A stretch of 19,979 nt of DNA from JBFLVQ01 sp040758525 (GCA_040758525.1 JBFLVQ010000087.1:1-19979), one strand, 5' to 3'; counted from the first letter of the stretch, positions 6,930 through 14,485 are shown. The notes: a model not told the origin generated them from the letters alone. Program-made: numbers and translations.

Positions 6930-7778
6930 ATGAGTGCGAGAGAGTTAGTTAACGAACAGATCTTAATAAATAACACTCATGTTATTTACTGTTTTTGTTT
7001 CTGTCCTGATTCACTCAATCTCATTTATTCTATTGATAAAATGAGTGGGTATGATAATAGCCCGCTTTTCCTATGGAGATATTTGGGAATTGTCGCTGTG
7101 TTGTGTGCTGTTTCTCGCGAAGAGTTTTGTGGGCCTTTATCAGAACTCAGAATGCAAAATATTACTTGGCTTGGATCACATGCTCGTCATCACGAAGAAG
7201 TAATAGAAGAGATAATGCACCATGTACCAGTGTTACCAACGCGCTTTGGTACACTCTTCTCTTCTTTAGACAAATTACAAGAACTGCTCACTAAGCATTA
7301 CTCCACTATAACGGATTTTTTTACTAGATTGGCTAATAATCAAGAGTGGGCTGTTAAGGGCTTTCTAAATCGACAAAAAGCACAGGAACATTTTTTTTCT
7401 CTGCTTTTACAACGACAGCAAGAGAAACTCTCTTCCTTGTCTAAAGGAATTCGTTATTTTCATGAACAGCAAATTCGCATACAAGTTGATAAAGAACTAG
7501 GTTACTGGTTAAAACAAATATATCTTACGCTCGCTAATAGACTGAACAATTGTACTGTAAATTTTCGTGAACGTAAGATTCTTTCCAGAGATATCTATGG
7601 AAAAAATATGGATATGACTCTAAATTGGGCCTTTCTAGTAAAACCAGAAGCTATTAGAGAGTTTCATGCATGTATCAGCGAGACCCATACCCAATGTGCA
7701 CAACAGGGATTGGCTTTCGAGTTGTCAGGACCCTGGCCCCCTTATAGCTTTGTTCCTTCACTGGAAATTGAGACATGA
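6930..7778 (+). CDS. gvpL: GvpF/GvpL family gas vesicle protein, copy 1
   Basis: This 282-residue GvpL/GvpF-family protein has family hallmarks: 'HHEEVIEEIMHHVPVLPTRF' followed by a GTLF turn around residues 89-112, and the C-terminal signature 'LSGPWPPYSFVPS'. The family (two ferredoxin-like or alpha/beta domains) consists of accessory assembly proteins that bind GvpA and other minor Gvp proteins and are essential for vesicle formation. The N-terminal 40 residues are Cys- and Phe-rich and diverge from the other two copies in this window. The ATG follows the preceding stop without a gap; GGAGGTG about 13 bases upstream, inside the ATPase gene, can serve as its site. The symbol is a family-level guess, because F and L cannot be told apart confidently here. 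Confidence 0.88.
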   Translation: MSARELVNEQILINNTHVIYCFCFCPDSLNLIYSIDKMSGYDNSPLFLWRYLGIVAVLCAVSREEFCGPLSELRMQNITWLGSHARHHEEVIEEIMHHVPVLPTRFGTLFSSLDKLQELLTKHYSTITDFFTRLANNQEWAVKGFLNRQKAQEHFFSLLLQRQQEKLSSLSKGIRYFHEQQIRIQVDKELGYWLKQIYLTLANRLNNCTVNFRERKILSRDIYGKNMDMTLNWAFLVKPEAIREFHACISETHTQCAQQGLAFELSGPWPPYSFVPSLEIET

Positions 7779-8545
7779 AACATCTACTCTACTGTATCTT
7801 TAGTGCAAATGAATATCTATTGCAAAAACCACTCTTGGGTATTAACCAGCAACCAATATCGATTATTACTAACAATGGCTTAAGCGCTGCCACCTCTAAG
7901 ATCATCCATTCACAGCCTTTTCTAGAAATCTCCTCACTACTTACTTATAAACAGGTAATCGAATCTTTTCACCTTGATCGTACTGTTATCCCAATGCGAT
8001 ATGGAGCAATATTTGAAGATGAAATTCATATCATCCAATTTCTCGCAGAACAATCTAAACATTATCAATTATTACTCACCGAATTAGATGGCTGTGTCGA
8101 GATGGGTATTCGCATAATCTTTCCTATTGAACTCCGTTCATCAGATACTAATAAAGTTAATTTATCATCTCTATATACAATAGATCGTCCTGGGAAAGCA
8201 TATCTGGCTGTGCAGCAACAGAACTACACAATGAAAGACTATATAAACCTAGAACAAGCTGCTATTGTGGAGAGAATATCTAGCATATTGTCGGATTTCT
8301 ATGTACGAATTAGGAAAGAGTGCCAGGTATTGGCTAATCATCGATTACTCTCTCTCTACTTTCTTATTCGTAGAGAATCGATCTGTCACTTTAGAAAAAC
8401 CTTTCAACAGGTAGTGGTAAAAGAATCGCTCAAACTACTACTGAGTGGGCCATGGCCACCATACAATTTTGTTATACCATATCCTGCTCAAGATATTTTG
8501 TTACCTGCTAAACAACAGACAGTATACTCTTGCAATGAGGAGTAA
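7775..8545 (+). CDS. GvpF/GvpL family gas vesicle protein, copy 2
   Basis: This 256-residue protein overlaps the previous gene by four bases (ATGA), a sign of translational coupling. It has the family pattern: the 'HLDRTVIPMRYGAIFED' block around residues 68-84 matches the conserved Val-Leu-Pro-X-Arg-Phe-Gly region of the neighbour, and the end carries 'LLSGPWPPYNFVIPYP'. It is clearly diverged from copy 1 rather than a recent duplicate. Its tail adds about 17 residues beyond the signature. Adjacent, different GvpF/L paralogues may form heteromers during assembly, which is an inference. Confidence 0.87.
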   Translation: MKHLLYCIFSANEYLLQKPLLGINQQPISIITNNGLSAATSKIIHSQPFLEISSLLTYKQVIESFHLDRTVIPMRYGAIFEDEIHIIQFLAEQSKHYQLLLTELDGCVEMGIRIIFPIELRSSDTNKVNLSSLYTIDRPGKAYLAVQQQNYTMKDYINLEQAAIVERISSILSDFYVRIRKECQVLANHRLLSLYFLIRRESICHFRKTFQQVVVKESLKLLLSGPWPPYNFVIPYPAQDILLPAKQQTVYSCNEE

Positions 8546-8549
8546 ATTT

Positions 8550-10025
8550 ATGGCAGTTTACAGAGCTAACTCCCCCATCAAAAACACCTCAGAAAGATAT
8601 GAAAAACTCTACACAATGTTACTAAATGCGATTCCTTCTTCTGTGTTGCTGATCGATCGCGATATGCGTATTACCTCTGCCAACCGTAACTTTTTAGAAA
8701 AGAGCAAACGCTCAATATTGAACACGATTGGTCATAGATTGGAAGAGGTGTTTCCTCCTGTCATTCTTGATCATATAGGTATAATGCATCGCGTCCATCA
8801 AGTTTTTGAGAAGAATCAACCAACTAGTGGTGAGCGAATTACCTATCGTGCTCCAGGGCTTGCCATGCGCGTCTATTACTACAGAATACTCCCTTTCTTG
8901 TGGCGGGGATATGTAGAGAATGTAATATTGTTAATGGATGATGTAACTGAGCAAGTTCAATTGAGTGAAGATGTACGTCGTGTAGAGCGTCATTTGGCTA
9001 GTGTAGTTGAGAGTGCTAGCGATATTGTCTTATCCACTGACAATGAGTGGAAGATTGTAACTTGGAACATAGCCGCAGAGAAAATTTCTGGTTACACAGT
9101 TAGTGAAGTAAAAGGGCATTTCTTTTTCGACTATTGTGCTAGTGACCATCAAGATGTAAAAAAGATCTTTGCTAAACTTAAACTACGTAAAAGCTCGAAC
9201 ATGGTTGAATGTAATCTAGTCACTAAACATAGCAACCCAGTTCCTGTTTCCTGGGTTTTTTCTCCCATGAAGAATGATATAGATCAAACAATTGGTATTG
9301 TTGCAGTGGGTAGAGACTTAACTGAACGGCGAAAACTCGAAATGCAGTTACTTCAATCCCAGAAGTTGGCCGCTTTGGGTGTAATGGCAGGAGGAATTGC
9401 TCATGAGATAAGAAATCCCCTAGCTATCTGTTCCTCAGCTGCTCAATTCTTAATGAAGGATAACATCTCTGTAGAGTTTCGCAAGGAGTGTGCAGAAAAA
9501 ATTCATGCTGGTTTACAAAGAGCATCGATAATTATTGAGAATCTGCTTCGCTTTGCTCGCCCTGCCGCTAAGACCGATATAACGCAGGTAGACCTGTTCT
9601 ATGTGCTTAAAGAAACACTTGCATTAGTTGCCAACCAAGCAAAGATACAAAAGATCGAAATTGCTGCATATTTTCTCAAAGAGCCTGTTGTTATCAATGG
9701 TATTGCCAATCTGTTGCAACAAATGTTCATGAATATTTTTCTGAATGCCATTAATGCGATGCCTAATGGAGGGCTCTTAAACGTAACAGTAGAAAAAATA
9801 GATAGTGAAATATTAATTCGTGTTACTGATACCGGTCATGGTATCACCAGTAAAGATATTAGCAATATTTTCGATCCTTTCTACACAACATCACCAACTG
9901 GTAAAGGTACTGGGCTAGGGCTTTCTATTTGTTACTCCATTGTCAAACAACACTTTGGTTGCATTGATGTTGATAGTGTAGAAGGAAAAGGAAGTACCTT
10001 TACTCTTAGGTTTCCACTCCCTTAA
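8550..10025 (+). CDS. PAS-containing sensor histidine kinase (NtrB-like)
   Basis: This is a soluble histidine kinase of about 491 residues. It has two PAS domains (about 20-130 and 145-265; the second is followed by the typical 'VAVGRDLTERR' end). The dimerisation domain carries phospho-acceptor His285 in GGIAHEIRNP, and the ATPase domain has the N box (NIFLNAINAM), G1 (DTGHGI) and G2 (GKGTGLGLS). No membrane segment is seen, so it should sense an internal cue such as redox state, light through a cofactor, or a ligand. The ATG at 8550 is preferred because GAGGAG lies seven bases upstream, overlapping the end of the previous gene. An in-frame ATG at 8535 is possible; the frame extends further upstream only as overlap. 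It is the best candidate partner of the NtrC-type regulator at 2844. Confidence 0.93.
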   Translation: MAVYRANSPIKNTSERYEKLYTMLLNAIPSSVLLIDRDMRITSANRNFLEKSKRSILNTIGHRLEEVFPPVILDHIGIMHRVHQVFEKNQPTSGERITYRAPGLAMRVYYYRILPFLWRGYVENVILLMDDVTEQVQLSEDVRRVERHLASVVESASDIVLSTDNEWKIVTWNIAAEKISGYTVSEVKGHFFFDYCASDHQDVKKIFAKLKLRKSSNMVECNLVTKHSNPVPVSWVFSPMKNDIDQTIGIVAVGRDLTERRKLEMQLLQSQKLAALGVMAGGIAHEIRNPLAICSSAAQFLMKDNISVEFRKECAEKIHAGLQRASIIIENLLRFARPAAKTDITQVDLFYVLKETLALVANQAKIQKIEIAAYFLKEPVVINGIANLLQQMFMNIFLNAINAMPNGGLLNVTVEKIDSEILIRVTDTGHGITSKDISNIFDPFYTTSPTGKGTGLGLSICYSIVKQHFGCIDVDSVEGKGSTFTLRFPLP

Positions 10026-10044
10026 TCACATAGAGGAGAGTTTT

Positions 10045-10425
10045 ATGCAGGATAAACCGGAGTTATTCTTAGTAGTAGATGACGAATCTGATATGTGTTG
10101 GGCCTTAGAACATATATTAAAAACTATTGGATTTGTGGCAAAAAGGGCACTGAGTGGTCAACAAGCGCTTCAACTGGTAAGATTATATCAATTCCGATGG
10201 GCTTTTCTTGATGCAAAGCTGCCTGATATGGATGGATTAGAACTAGCTAAATTAATCAAAATATCGCACCCCCATATACATATAATTATGATCTCCGGTT
10301 ACTTTTATCGAGATGATGTTATGGTACAAAAAGCTCTCACAGAAAAATTGATATGTGGTTTTATCAGCAAACCTTTTTTACATAGTGAAGTCATCAAAGC
10401 AATTGAAGCTAAAGATCATTTATAA
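10045..10425 (+). CDS. Single-domain response regulator (receiver only)
   Basis: This 126-residue protein is a receiver domain and nothing else: acidic pair Asp12-Asp13, phospho-acceptor Asp56 (in FLDAKLPDMDG), Ser84 and Lys109. All phosphorylation residues are present. It starts 19 bases after the kinase with a GAGGAGAG site. With no output domain, it may act as a phosphate sink or shuttle for the neighbouring kinase, or through protein contacts, like other stand-alone receivers. It is the last gene of the first block; a terminator-like element and the gvpA promoter follow. Confidence 0.92.
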   Translation: MQDKPELFLVVDDESDMCWALEHILKTIGFVAKRALSGQQALQLVRLYQFRWAFLDAKLPDMDGLELAKLIKISHPHIHIIMISGYFYRDDVMVQKALTEKLICGFISKPFLHSEVIKAIEAKDHL

Positions 10426-10535
10426 TTCAATCTTAAAATGAGAATAATTCCCCTAAATTATGTAATACATTCCATAGCGCAGATTCCTTGAAAACCATAT
10501 CTCTATTACAAATCTTGCAGATCTTCTATTAATAT

Positions 10536-10563
10536 GACTACTTATCAGATAGTCGTCTTTTTT
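10536..10563 (+). terminator. Candidate weak intrinsic terminator of the regulatory block
   Basis: GACTA at 10536-10540 pairs with TAGTC at 10550-10554, with two further pairs possible inside past a C-A mismatch. Three bases later comes a run of six T (10558-10563). The stem is short, so efficiency is doubtful. Its position between the receiver gene and the sigma-54 promoter fits separation of the two transcription units. The inverted repeat could alternatively be a regulator binding site. Confidence 0.4.
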
Positions 10564-10568
10564 CTAGC

Positions 10569-10585
10569 TTGGCATTACTCTTGCT
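10569..10585 (+). promoter_or_regulatory. Sigma-54 (RpoN) promoter of gvpA
   Basis: TTGGCATTACTCTTGCT matches the -24/-12 consensus TTGGCAC-N5-TTGCT closely. GG is at 10571-10572, GC at 10583-10584, and the spacing is exactly right; only the C after TTGGCA is replaced by T. Transcription would start near 10596, leaving a leader of about 48 bases before gvpA with an AAAGGAAAG ribosome binding site. The activator encoded at 2844 carries the GAFTGA loop needed to act here. Enhancer sites would be expected in 10426-10560. I see short inverted motifs there but nothing decisive. Confidence 0.85.
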
Positions 10586-10643
10586 ATCGTTAGATATAGC
10601 ACCATTGACGATAATAATCTCTAAATGAAAGGAAAGTGCTACT

Positions 10644-10862
10644 ATGGCAAAAGTACAGAAGACGACTGACTCCTCGAGCCTAGCAGAAGTAGTAGATCGT
10701 ATCCTGGACAAAGGAATTGTGATTGATGCTTGGGCTAAAGTTTCATTAGTTGGTATTGAACTGCTATCAGTTGAGGCCCGTATTGTGATTGCTTCGGTTG
10801 AAACTTATTTAAAGTATGCTGAGGCTATTGGTCTAACAGCAAGTGCCGCTGCACCTGCATAA
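10644..10862 (+). CDS. gvpA: Major gas vesicle shell protein GvpA
   Basis: This 72-residue protein is near-canonical GvpA. It has the conserved core 'ILDKGIVIDAWAKVSLVGIE' and then 'LLSVEARIVIASVETYLKY', i.e. helix, two antiparallel beta strands forming the rib and water-repelling inner face, and a second helix. The short Ala-rich tail is typical. GvpA polymerises into the ribs of the proteinaceous gas-filled shell. It is the first gene after the sigma-54 promoter and has a good ribosome binding site. Only one full GvpA is present; two related minor proteins lie at 16470 and 17134. Confidence 0.98.
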   Translation: MAKVQKTTDSSSLAEVVDRILDKGIVIDAWAKVSLVGIELLSVEARIVIASVETYLKYAEAIGLTASAAAPA

Positions 10863-10879
10863 AGCTGTATTTGAAATGT

Positions 10880-10931
10880 TCCCTTTTATCCAATGGGAAC
10901 TAACTAGTTAGTTTCCATTGGATAAAAGGGA
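10880..10931. terminator. 52-bp palindrome between gvpA and the GvpC-like gene
   Basis: Bases 10880-10905 and 10906-10931 are inverted copies with a single G-T wobble (10897 with 10914), so 26 pairs are possible. The centre is ACTAGT with no spacer, so a few central bases would form the loop. It begins 18 bases after the gvpA stop. The right arm ends with AAAAGGGATTTG rather than a long T-run. It therefore looks more like a partial terminator or an mRNA 3'-end protecting stem that lets a short gvpA message outnumber the full operon message. That role is inferred; the pairing is seen directly. Confidence 0.75.
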
Positions 10932-10973
10932 TTTGATAAGGTAAGACCTTAAATAGCAGAGAGGAGAATTGTT

Positions 10974-11630
10974 ATGGGTATGTTAACTACTAATATGGCT
11001 CGGTTATGTAGTGATATAGAGATAATGCGCAGTAAGCGCGAGATATTTCTTAAAGACTTGAAGAATAGTGTTAAAACTCTCAAGCAGAATAGTGCGGAAA
11101 TGCAATCTAACTTGCGCAATAACCATCTGATAATGTCTAGAAAGATGAGGATGGATCAGTCTAATTTTATGTCTAATATGAAACTGAAAACAACCAACCT
11201 GCTAGCTGGTTTTCATAGTACTCGCACCGAAATGTCCAACACTGCAAATATTAATCGTCTAGTCTTTCTCTCCAGGCTGAGATCGAATGTACATGCTCTG
11301 AAATCTACTACCACTGCTATGCTAGCTAATCTTCACAATGCTAATGATGAAATGTTCAAGAAAACAAAAGCGACTCGAGTAGCTTTTGTATTAAACATAA
11401 AGCAAAAAAATAGTAATCGATCAGAAGAGTTTACTGCTGATTTGGCTTCAACCCGACAATGCTGGCACAGTCTAAGATCACTTAAGCAATTAGCTAAAGA
11501 GACAGTCCAACGCCATACTAAAGAGATGAGTGAGCGACGAACCAAAGTTGAGCCAGAAAAACACCGTCCTGTGTTAGAAACCAGCGGCAAAGGAACAACA
11601 GCAGATACCAAAGGGAAGAAGAAGCAATGA
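10974..11630 (+). CDS. gvpC: GvpC-like repeat protein
   Basis: This 218-residue, strongly helical, basic protein has no Pro before residue 193. It shows internal repeats: phenylalanines aligned at 25, 65, 98 and 138, and [Leu/Phe]-[Arg/His]-X4-[Ile/Glu]-Met blocks ending at Met54, Met87 and Met127. Spacings are therefore 33 or 40 residues, differing by one heptad. Cyanobacterial GvpC is built of about 33-residue amphipathic repeats that clamp the outside of the GvpA shell and strengthen it. Position right after gvpA and repeat length support the same role. Sequence identity to classical GvpC is low, so this is a structural-pattern call. The tail (about 175-218) is charged and probably disordered. 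An AGAGGAG site precedes the ATG at 10974. Confidence 0.65.
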   Translation: MGMLTTNMARLCSDIEIMRSKREIFLKDLKNSVKTLKQNSAEMQSNLRNNHLIMSRKMRMDQSNFMSNMKLKTTNLLAGFHSTRTEMSNTANINRLVFLSRLRSNVHALKSTTTAMLANLHNANDEMFKKTKATRVAFVLNIKQKNSNRSEEFTADLASTRQCWHSLRSLKQLAKETVQRHTKEMSERRTKVEPEKHRPVLETSGKGTTADTKGKKKQ

Positions 11631-11710
11631 CCTTTTACTAGGCAACCAGTCTCACCAAAATACCCGATTTAGGTAAGCCATAGATATATTGAGGAGGAGA
11701 TAAATAACAG

Positions 11711-12673
11711 ATGAATAGCGAAATTTCTAGAGTTGAATCAACCATAGCTGTTATGAAAGTTCCAACTGATAGCGATAATATTACGCCTGAGCCGAGTGAT
11801 GAATTTGTCTCTACTTCTTATGTAAAAGACCTGACAGATCGTGCCCTTTCTTATCTTCAAGCAGGTTACTCGGTTCATTTTGCTGGTCCAGCTGGAGTAG
11901 GCAAAACCACCTTAGCTTTTCATGTAGGAACAAAACTTGGACGACCGGTAACGCTTATTCATGGCGACGATGAATTCGGAAGTTCTGATCTAGTAGGTAA
12001 GGATGTTGGTTATCGTAAATATAAAACTATCGACAATTTTATCCACTCAGTTCTAAAAACTGAGGAGGAAATGAGAAGTCTTTGGATGGATAACCGACTT
12101 ACTATGGCTTGTCAAAAAGGGTATACACTAATTTACGATGAGTTTAACCGATCAAGACCAGAAGCTAATAATCCCCTCCTTAGTGTGCTATCCGAGAGAA
12201 TCCTCAATCTACCTAAGCTACGCAGATCCGGCAATGGTTACCTAGCCGTGCATCCAGAATTCCGGGCGATCTTTACTTCCAACCCAGAGGAATATGCTGG
12301 TGTTCATAGTACTCAAGACGCTCTCTTAGATAGAGTGATTACCATCAAAGTTGGCCATTATGATCGTGATACAGAAGTTCAGATCACCATGTCCAAATCA
12401 GGTATTGCTAAACGGGATGCAGATACAATTGTGGATATTGTTAGAGAATTGCGTGGCATTGGCACCAACAACCATAGACCCACGATACGAGCCTGTATTG
12501 CCATAGCTCGTGTGCTAGCTTGTCAAGGAGCACAAGCCCATTGGGCAGATCCTATCTTTCAGTGGGTCAGTCAAGATGTGTTAATTTCAGCAATGGTCAA
12601 GACTTCATCAAAGGGAGAAACAATAGCGCCACAAAAGGTAGAAAAGGTGATCCAGAAACTCGCTAAGCGTTAG
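11711..12673 (+). CDS. gvpN: GvpN, MoxR-type AAA+ ATPase for gas vesicle assembly
   Basis: This 320-residue protein has Walker A GPAGVGKTT from residue 59, the GvpN/MoxR block 'HGDDEFGSSDLVGK', Walker B with Asp143-Glu144 (IYDEFNRSRPE), and 'IFTSNPEEYAGVHSTQDAL' as sensor 1 region, followed by Leu-Asp-Arg. These are classic GvpN features. GvpN is needed for vesicles to reach normal size, and in cyanobacterial-type systems it works with GvpC. A strong GAGGAGGAGA site lies ten bases before the ATG. It follows the GvpC-like gene after 80 bases with no clear terminator. Confidence 0.96.
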   Translation: MNSEISRVESTIAVMKVPTDSDNITPEPSDEFVSTSYVKDLTDRALSYLQAGYSVHFAGPAGVGKTTLAFHVGTKLGRPVTLIHGDDEFGSSDLVGKDVGYRKYKTIDNFIHSVLKTEEEMRSLWMDNRLTMACQKGYTLIYDEFNRSRPEANNPLLSVLSERILNLPKLRRSGNGYLAVHPEFRAIFTSNPEEYAGVHSTQDALLDRVITIKVGHYDRDTEVQITMSKSGIAKRDADTIVDIVRELRGIGTNNHRPTIRACIAIARVLACQGAQAHWADPIFQWVSQDVLISAMVKTSSKGETIAPQKVEKVIQKLAKR

Positions 12674-12722
12674 ACCCAAAATCTCTCTTAAGATCGGCTA
12701 TCAAACTACGAAAGCAGGGATT

Positions 12723-13067
12723 ATGACCATACACAAAAAACTCAGACGTGGCTTGCAAGATATAGTTACCCTCTCCAGCAGAATAGATCTAGCATCTGTA
12801 CCATATAGAGCATATATGCGCCTTAGTTGTCTTGAAATGGAGAAATTTCGACGGGGCAAAGAGAAGGAGAGTGCTCTTAATCGAATAGAAAGTATTAATA
12901 CGCGTTTCCAAGAGATTGAAATGGAAAAAGTGACTCTCTTACAACTACTAGGCGAACGTATTAACAATATCACTAGTAACAACAAACGTATCGCTAGCAA
13001 TACTGCTGACGCAGACTCTCATTCTAAACCTTGCCGTAATAAGAACGGTTTTAAGTTGAAATACTGA
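12723..13067 (+). CDS. Small conserved gvp-cluster protein, function unknown
   Basis: This 114-residue basic protein has a compact N-terminal part. 'VPYRAYMRLSCLEMEKFRRG' (residues 26-45) is followed by a helix, KEKESALNRIESINTRF, that continues as a heptad-like coiled coil to about residue 80. The tail is Ser/Asn-rich and ends in Arg-Asn-Lys-Asn-Gly-Phe-Lys-Leu-Lys-Tyr. I recall similar proteins beside gvpN in other extended clusters but know no assigned function. It sits 49 bases after gvpN and 11 bases before the GvpO-like gene, clearly within the operon. A coiled-coil partner or adaptor role is only a guess. Confidence 0.75.
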   Translation: MTIHKKLRRGLQDIVTLSSRIDLASVPYRAYMRLSCLEMEKFRRGKEKESALNRIESINTRFQEIEMEKVTLLQLLGERINNITSNNKRIASNTADADSHSKPCRNKNGFKLKY

Positions 13068-13078
13068 AGGACAATGTT

Positions 13079-13363
13079 ATGTCAAAGATCGAAGATGCTA
13101 CAAAGACAGTTACGAACTTTCTAAGAGATGCATTGGATGCCAGGTATTTGACAATAACTAAGTTATTGCAGATCACTTCAAATGAAGCAAGCTGGGAGGC
13201 CGAAGCAGAAGTCTACTTGCCCAATAGCACCATTAAAACTTTAGGTTTACCAGTACAGAACGAGATCCTAGATTGTAAGATCTACTTAGTTCAGTTAGAT
13301 AGTAATCTATCCGTCACTGCTTATGGCTTGCGAGATTCAATTAAGGGTGAACAAGATGAATAA
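13079..13363 (+). CDS. gvpO: GvpO-like gas vesicle protein
   Basis: This 94-residue protein has a helical N-terminus followed by a small alpha/beta part: SWEAEAEVYLPNS, a short linker, then KIYLVQLDSNLSVTAYGLRD. The order helix, Trp-containing strand with acidic residues, and final Tyr-Leu-Val-X-Leu-Asp strand resembles the GvpO family, which is needed for vesicle formation in haloarchaea and actinobacteria. The match is to the pattern rather than strong identity, so it could be another small Gvp accessory protein. The spacing to its neighbours (11 bases upstream, 52 downstream) keeps it in the operon. Confidence 0.6.
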   Translation: MSKIEDATKTVTNFLRDALDARYLTITKLLQITSNEASWEAEAEVYLPNSTIKTLGLPVQNEILDCKIYLVQLDSNLSVTAYGLRDSIKGEQDE

Positions 13364-13415
13364 CCAGGTATTTCCATAAGCACATTAGTTTGTCAGTACA
13401 AGGAGTAGAAAGCAA

Positions 13416-14174
13416 ATGGTTGAACAAATCGCGAGAAACAGTGCTAAATATCTCTACACTATTGTAGCCGATACCAAAGATCGAACTTATAATTTTTCTG
13501 GTATAGCAGGAAGCCCTGTCTACACCATATCTAATGGGGAGATTGCTGCGGTGGTCAGTGATATTGCTGATAAAAAGATTCGACCAGAACGTCGCAATCT
13601 AGCGGCTCATCAAGAAGTTCTTAAACATTTTCTACAAGAGAGCACTCCATTACCAGTCTCGTTTGGTATAATTGCCAATGATAAACAGACCATACAACGA
13701 ATCCTTACGCATAACCAGGATGAGTTTATCAAACAGCTTCAACATGTCGCAGGCAAAATAGAAATGGGCTTACGAGTACGTTGGGCTGTAGCTAATATAT
13801 TTGAGTATTTTGTAAAACTTCATACTGAGCTAAAAGTAGTGCGTAATCGTTTGGTTGATCCATCCTACCGAGTTACACAACAGGATAAAATCGAGATTGG
13901 CAGGATGTTTGAGCAAATACTCAATGAGCGTCGAGAAGACTATACTACTAAAGTAGCTGCAGTTTTATCGCCACACTGTTGTGAAATCAAATGTAATCTG
14001 CCGCGAAACGAATATGAGATAATGAATCTTGTCTGTCTAGTGAGCCGAGAAGCCCAAGCAGAATTTGAAATTAGCCTGTTTGAAGCTGCTAACTATTTTG
14101 ATAACAATATTGCCTTCGATTACAACGGCCCATGGGCACCTCACAATTTTGTTAGCCTAAACTTAAAGTTCTAA
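13416..14174 (+). CDS. gvpF: GvpF family gas vesicle protein, copy 3
   Basis: This 252-residue protein is the most canonical GvpF of the three family members here: 'YLYTIVADTKDRTYNFSGIA' at the start, then the 'NLAAHQEVLKHFLQESTPLP' block followed by VSFG (about 67-90), 'MGLRVRW' near 117-123, and the signature 'YNGPWAPHNFVSLNL' at the end. GvpF binds GvpA and other accessory proteins and is thought to help start shell assembly. An AAGGAG site lies about ten bases upstream. The gvpG gene follows within 23 bases, the usual gvpF-gvpG order. Confidence 0.95.
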   Translation: MVEQIARNSAKYLYTIVADTKDRTYNFSGIAGSPVYTISNGEIAAVVSDIADKKIRPERRNLAAHQEVLKHFLQESTPLPVSFGIIANDKQTIQRILTHNQDEFIKQLQHVAGKIEMGLRVRWAVANIFEYFVKLHTELKVVRNRLVDPSYRVTQQDKIEIGRMFEQILNERREDYTTKVAAVLSPHCCEIKCNLPRNEYEIMNLVCLVSREAQAEFEISLFEAANYFDNNIAFDYNGPWAPHNFVSLNLKF

Positions 14175-14196
14175 TCTTAGTATAGAGAGGTTAAAG

Positions 14197-14484
14197 ATGT
14201 TTGTTATTGATGATATCTTGCTTTTCCCTGTCAGTAGTATCTTTTGGATCTTTCGCGAAATACATAATGCCGCTCAACAAGAGCTTGATGAAGAGTCCGA
14301 TACGATCACTGCTCAGCTGAGTGAGCTTTATATGATGCTAGAAACTAACATCATATCTGAAGAAGAGTTTGATGCTCAAGAAAAGGAGTTGCTGGATCGT
14401 TTAGAATTAATACAACAACGTAATAACATCAATATAGAAAAGGAAGAATATATCAATTATGAAGACCATCCCATAGGGGTATAG
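14197..14484 (+). CDS. gvpG: GvpG gas vesicle protein
   Basis: This 95-residue protein has the typical GvpG layout: a hydrophobic N-terminus (MFVIDDILLFPVSSIFWIF, residues 1-19) that may contact membrane or GvpA. A Glu-rich helix then carries the conserved 'QLSELYMMLETNIISEEEFD' block and a 'LLDRLELIQQR' coiled-coil end. GvpG is an accessory protein found with GvpF. The gene ends one base before the start of the ArsA-like ATPase gene, so translation is probably coupled. Confidence 0.93.
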   Translation: MFVIDDILLFPVSSIFWIFREIHNAAQQELDEESDTITAQLSELYMMLETNIISEEEFDAQEKELLDRLELIQQRNNINIEKEEYINYEDHPIGV

Positions 14485-14485
14485 C

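Noticed and set aside
8445..8549. Upstream extension of the histidine kinase frame
   Set aside because: It lies wholly within the preceding gvpF/L gene in another frame. The ATG at 8550 has a good GAGGAG site, and the extension has no homology-like pattern.
10469..10478. ATTCCATAGC upstream of the gvpA promoter as a copy of the upstream palindrome motif
   Set aside because: Only nine bases match and there is no inverted partner; a match of this length may be chance.
10480..10550. Three CAGAT words (10480, 10518, 10546) as enhancer sites for the activator
   Set aside because: Five-base words with uneven spacing are expected by chance in AT-rich DNA; no symmetric NtrC-like site is convincing.
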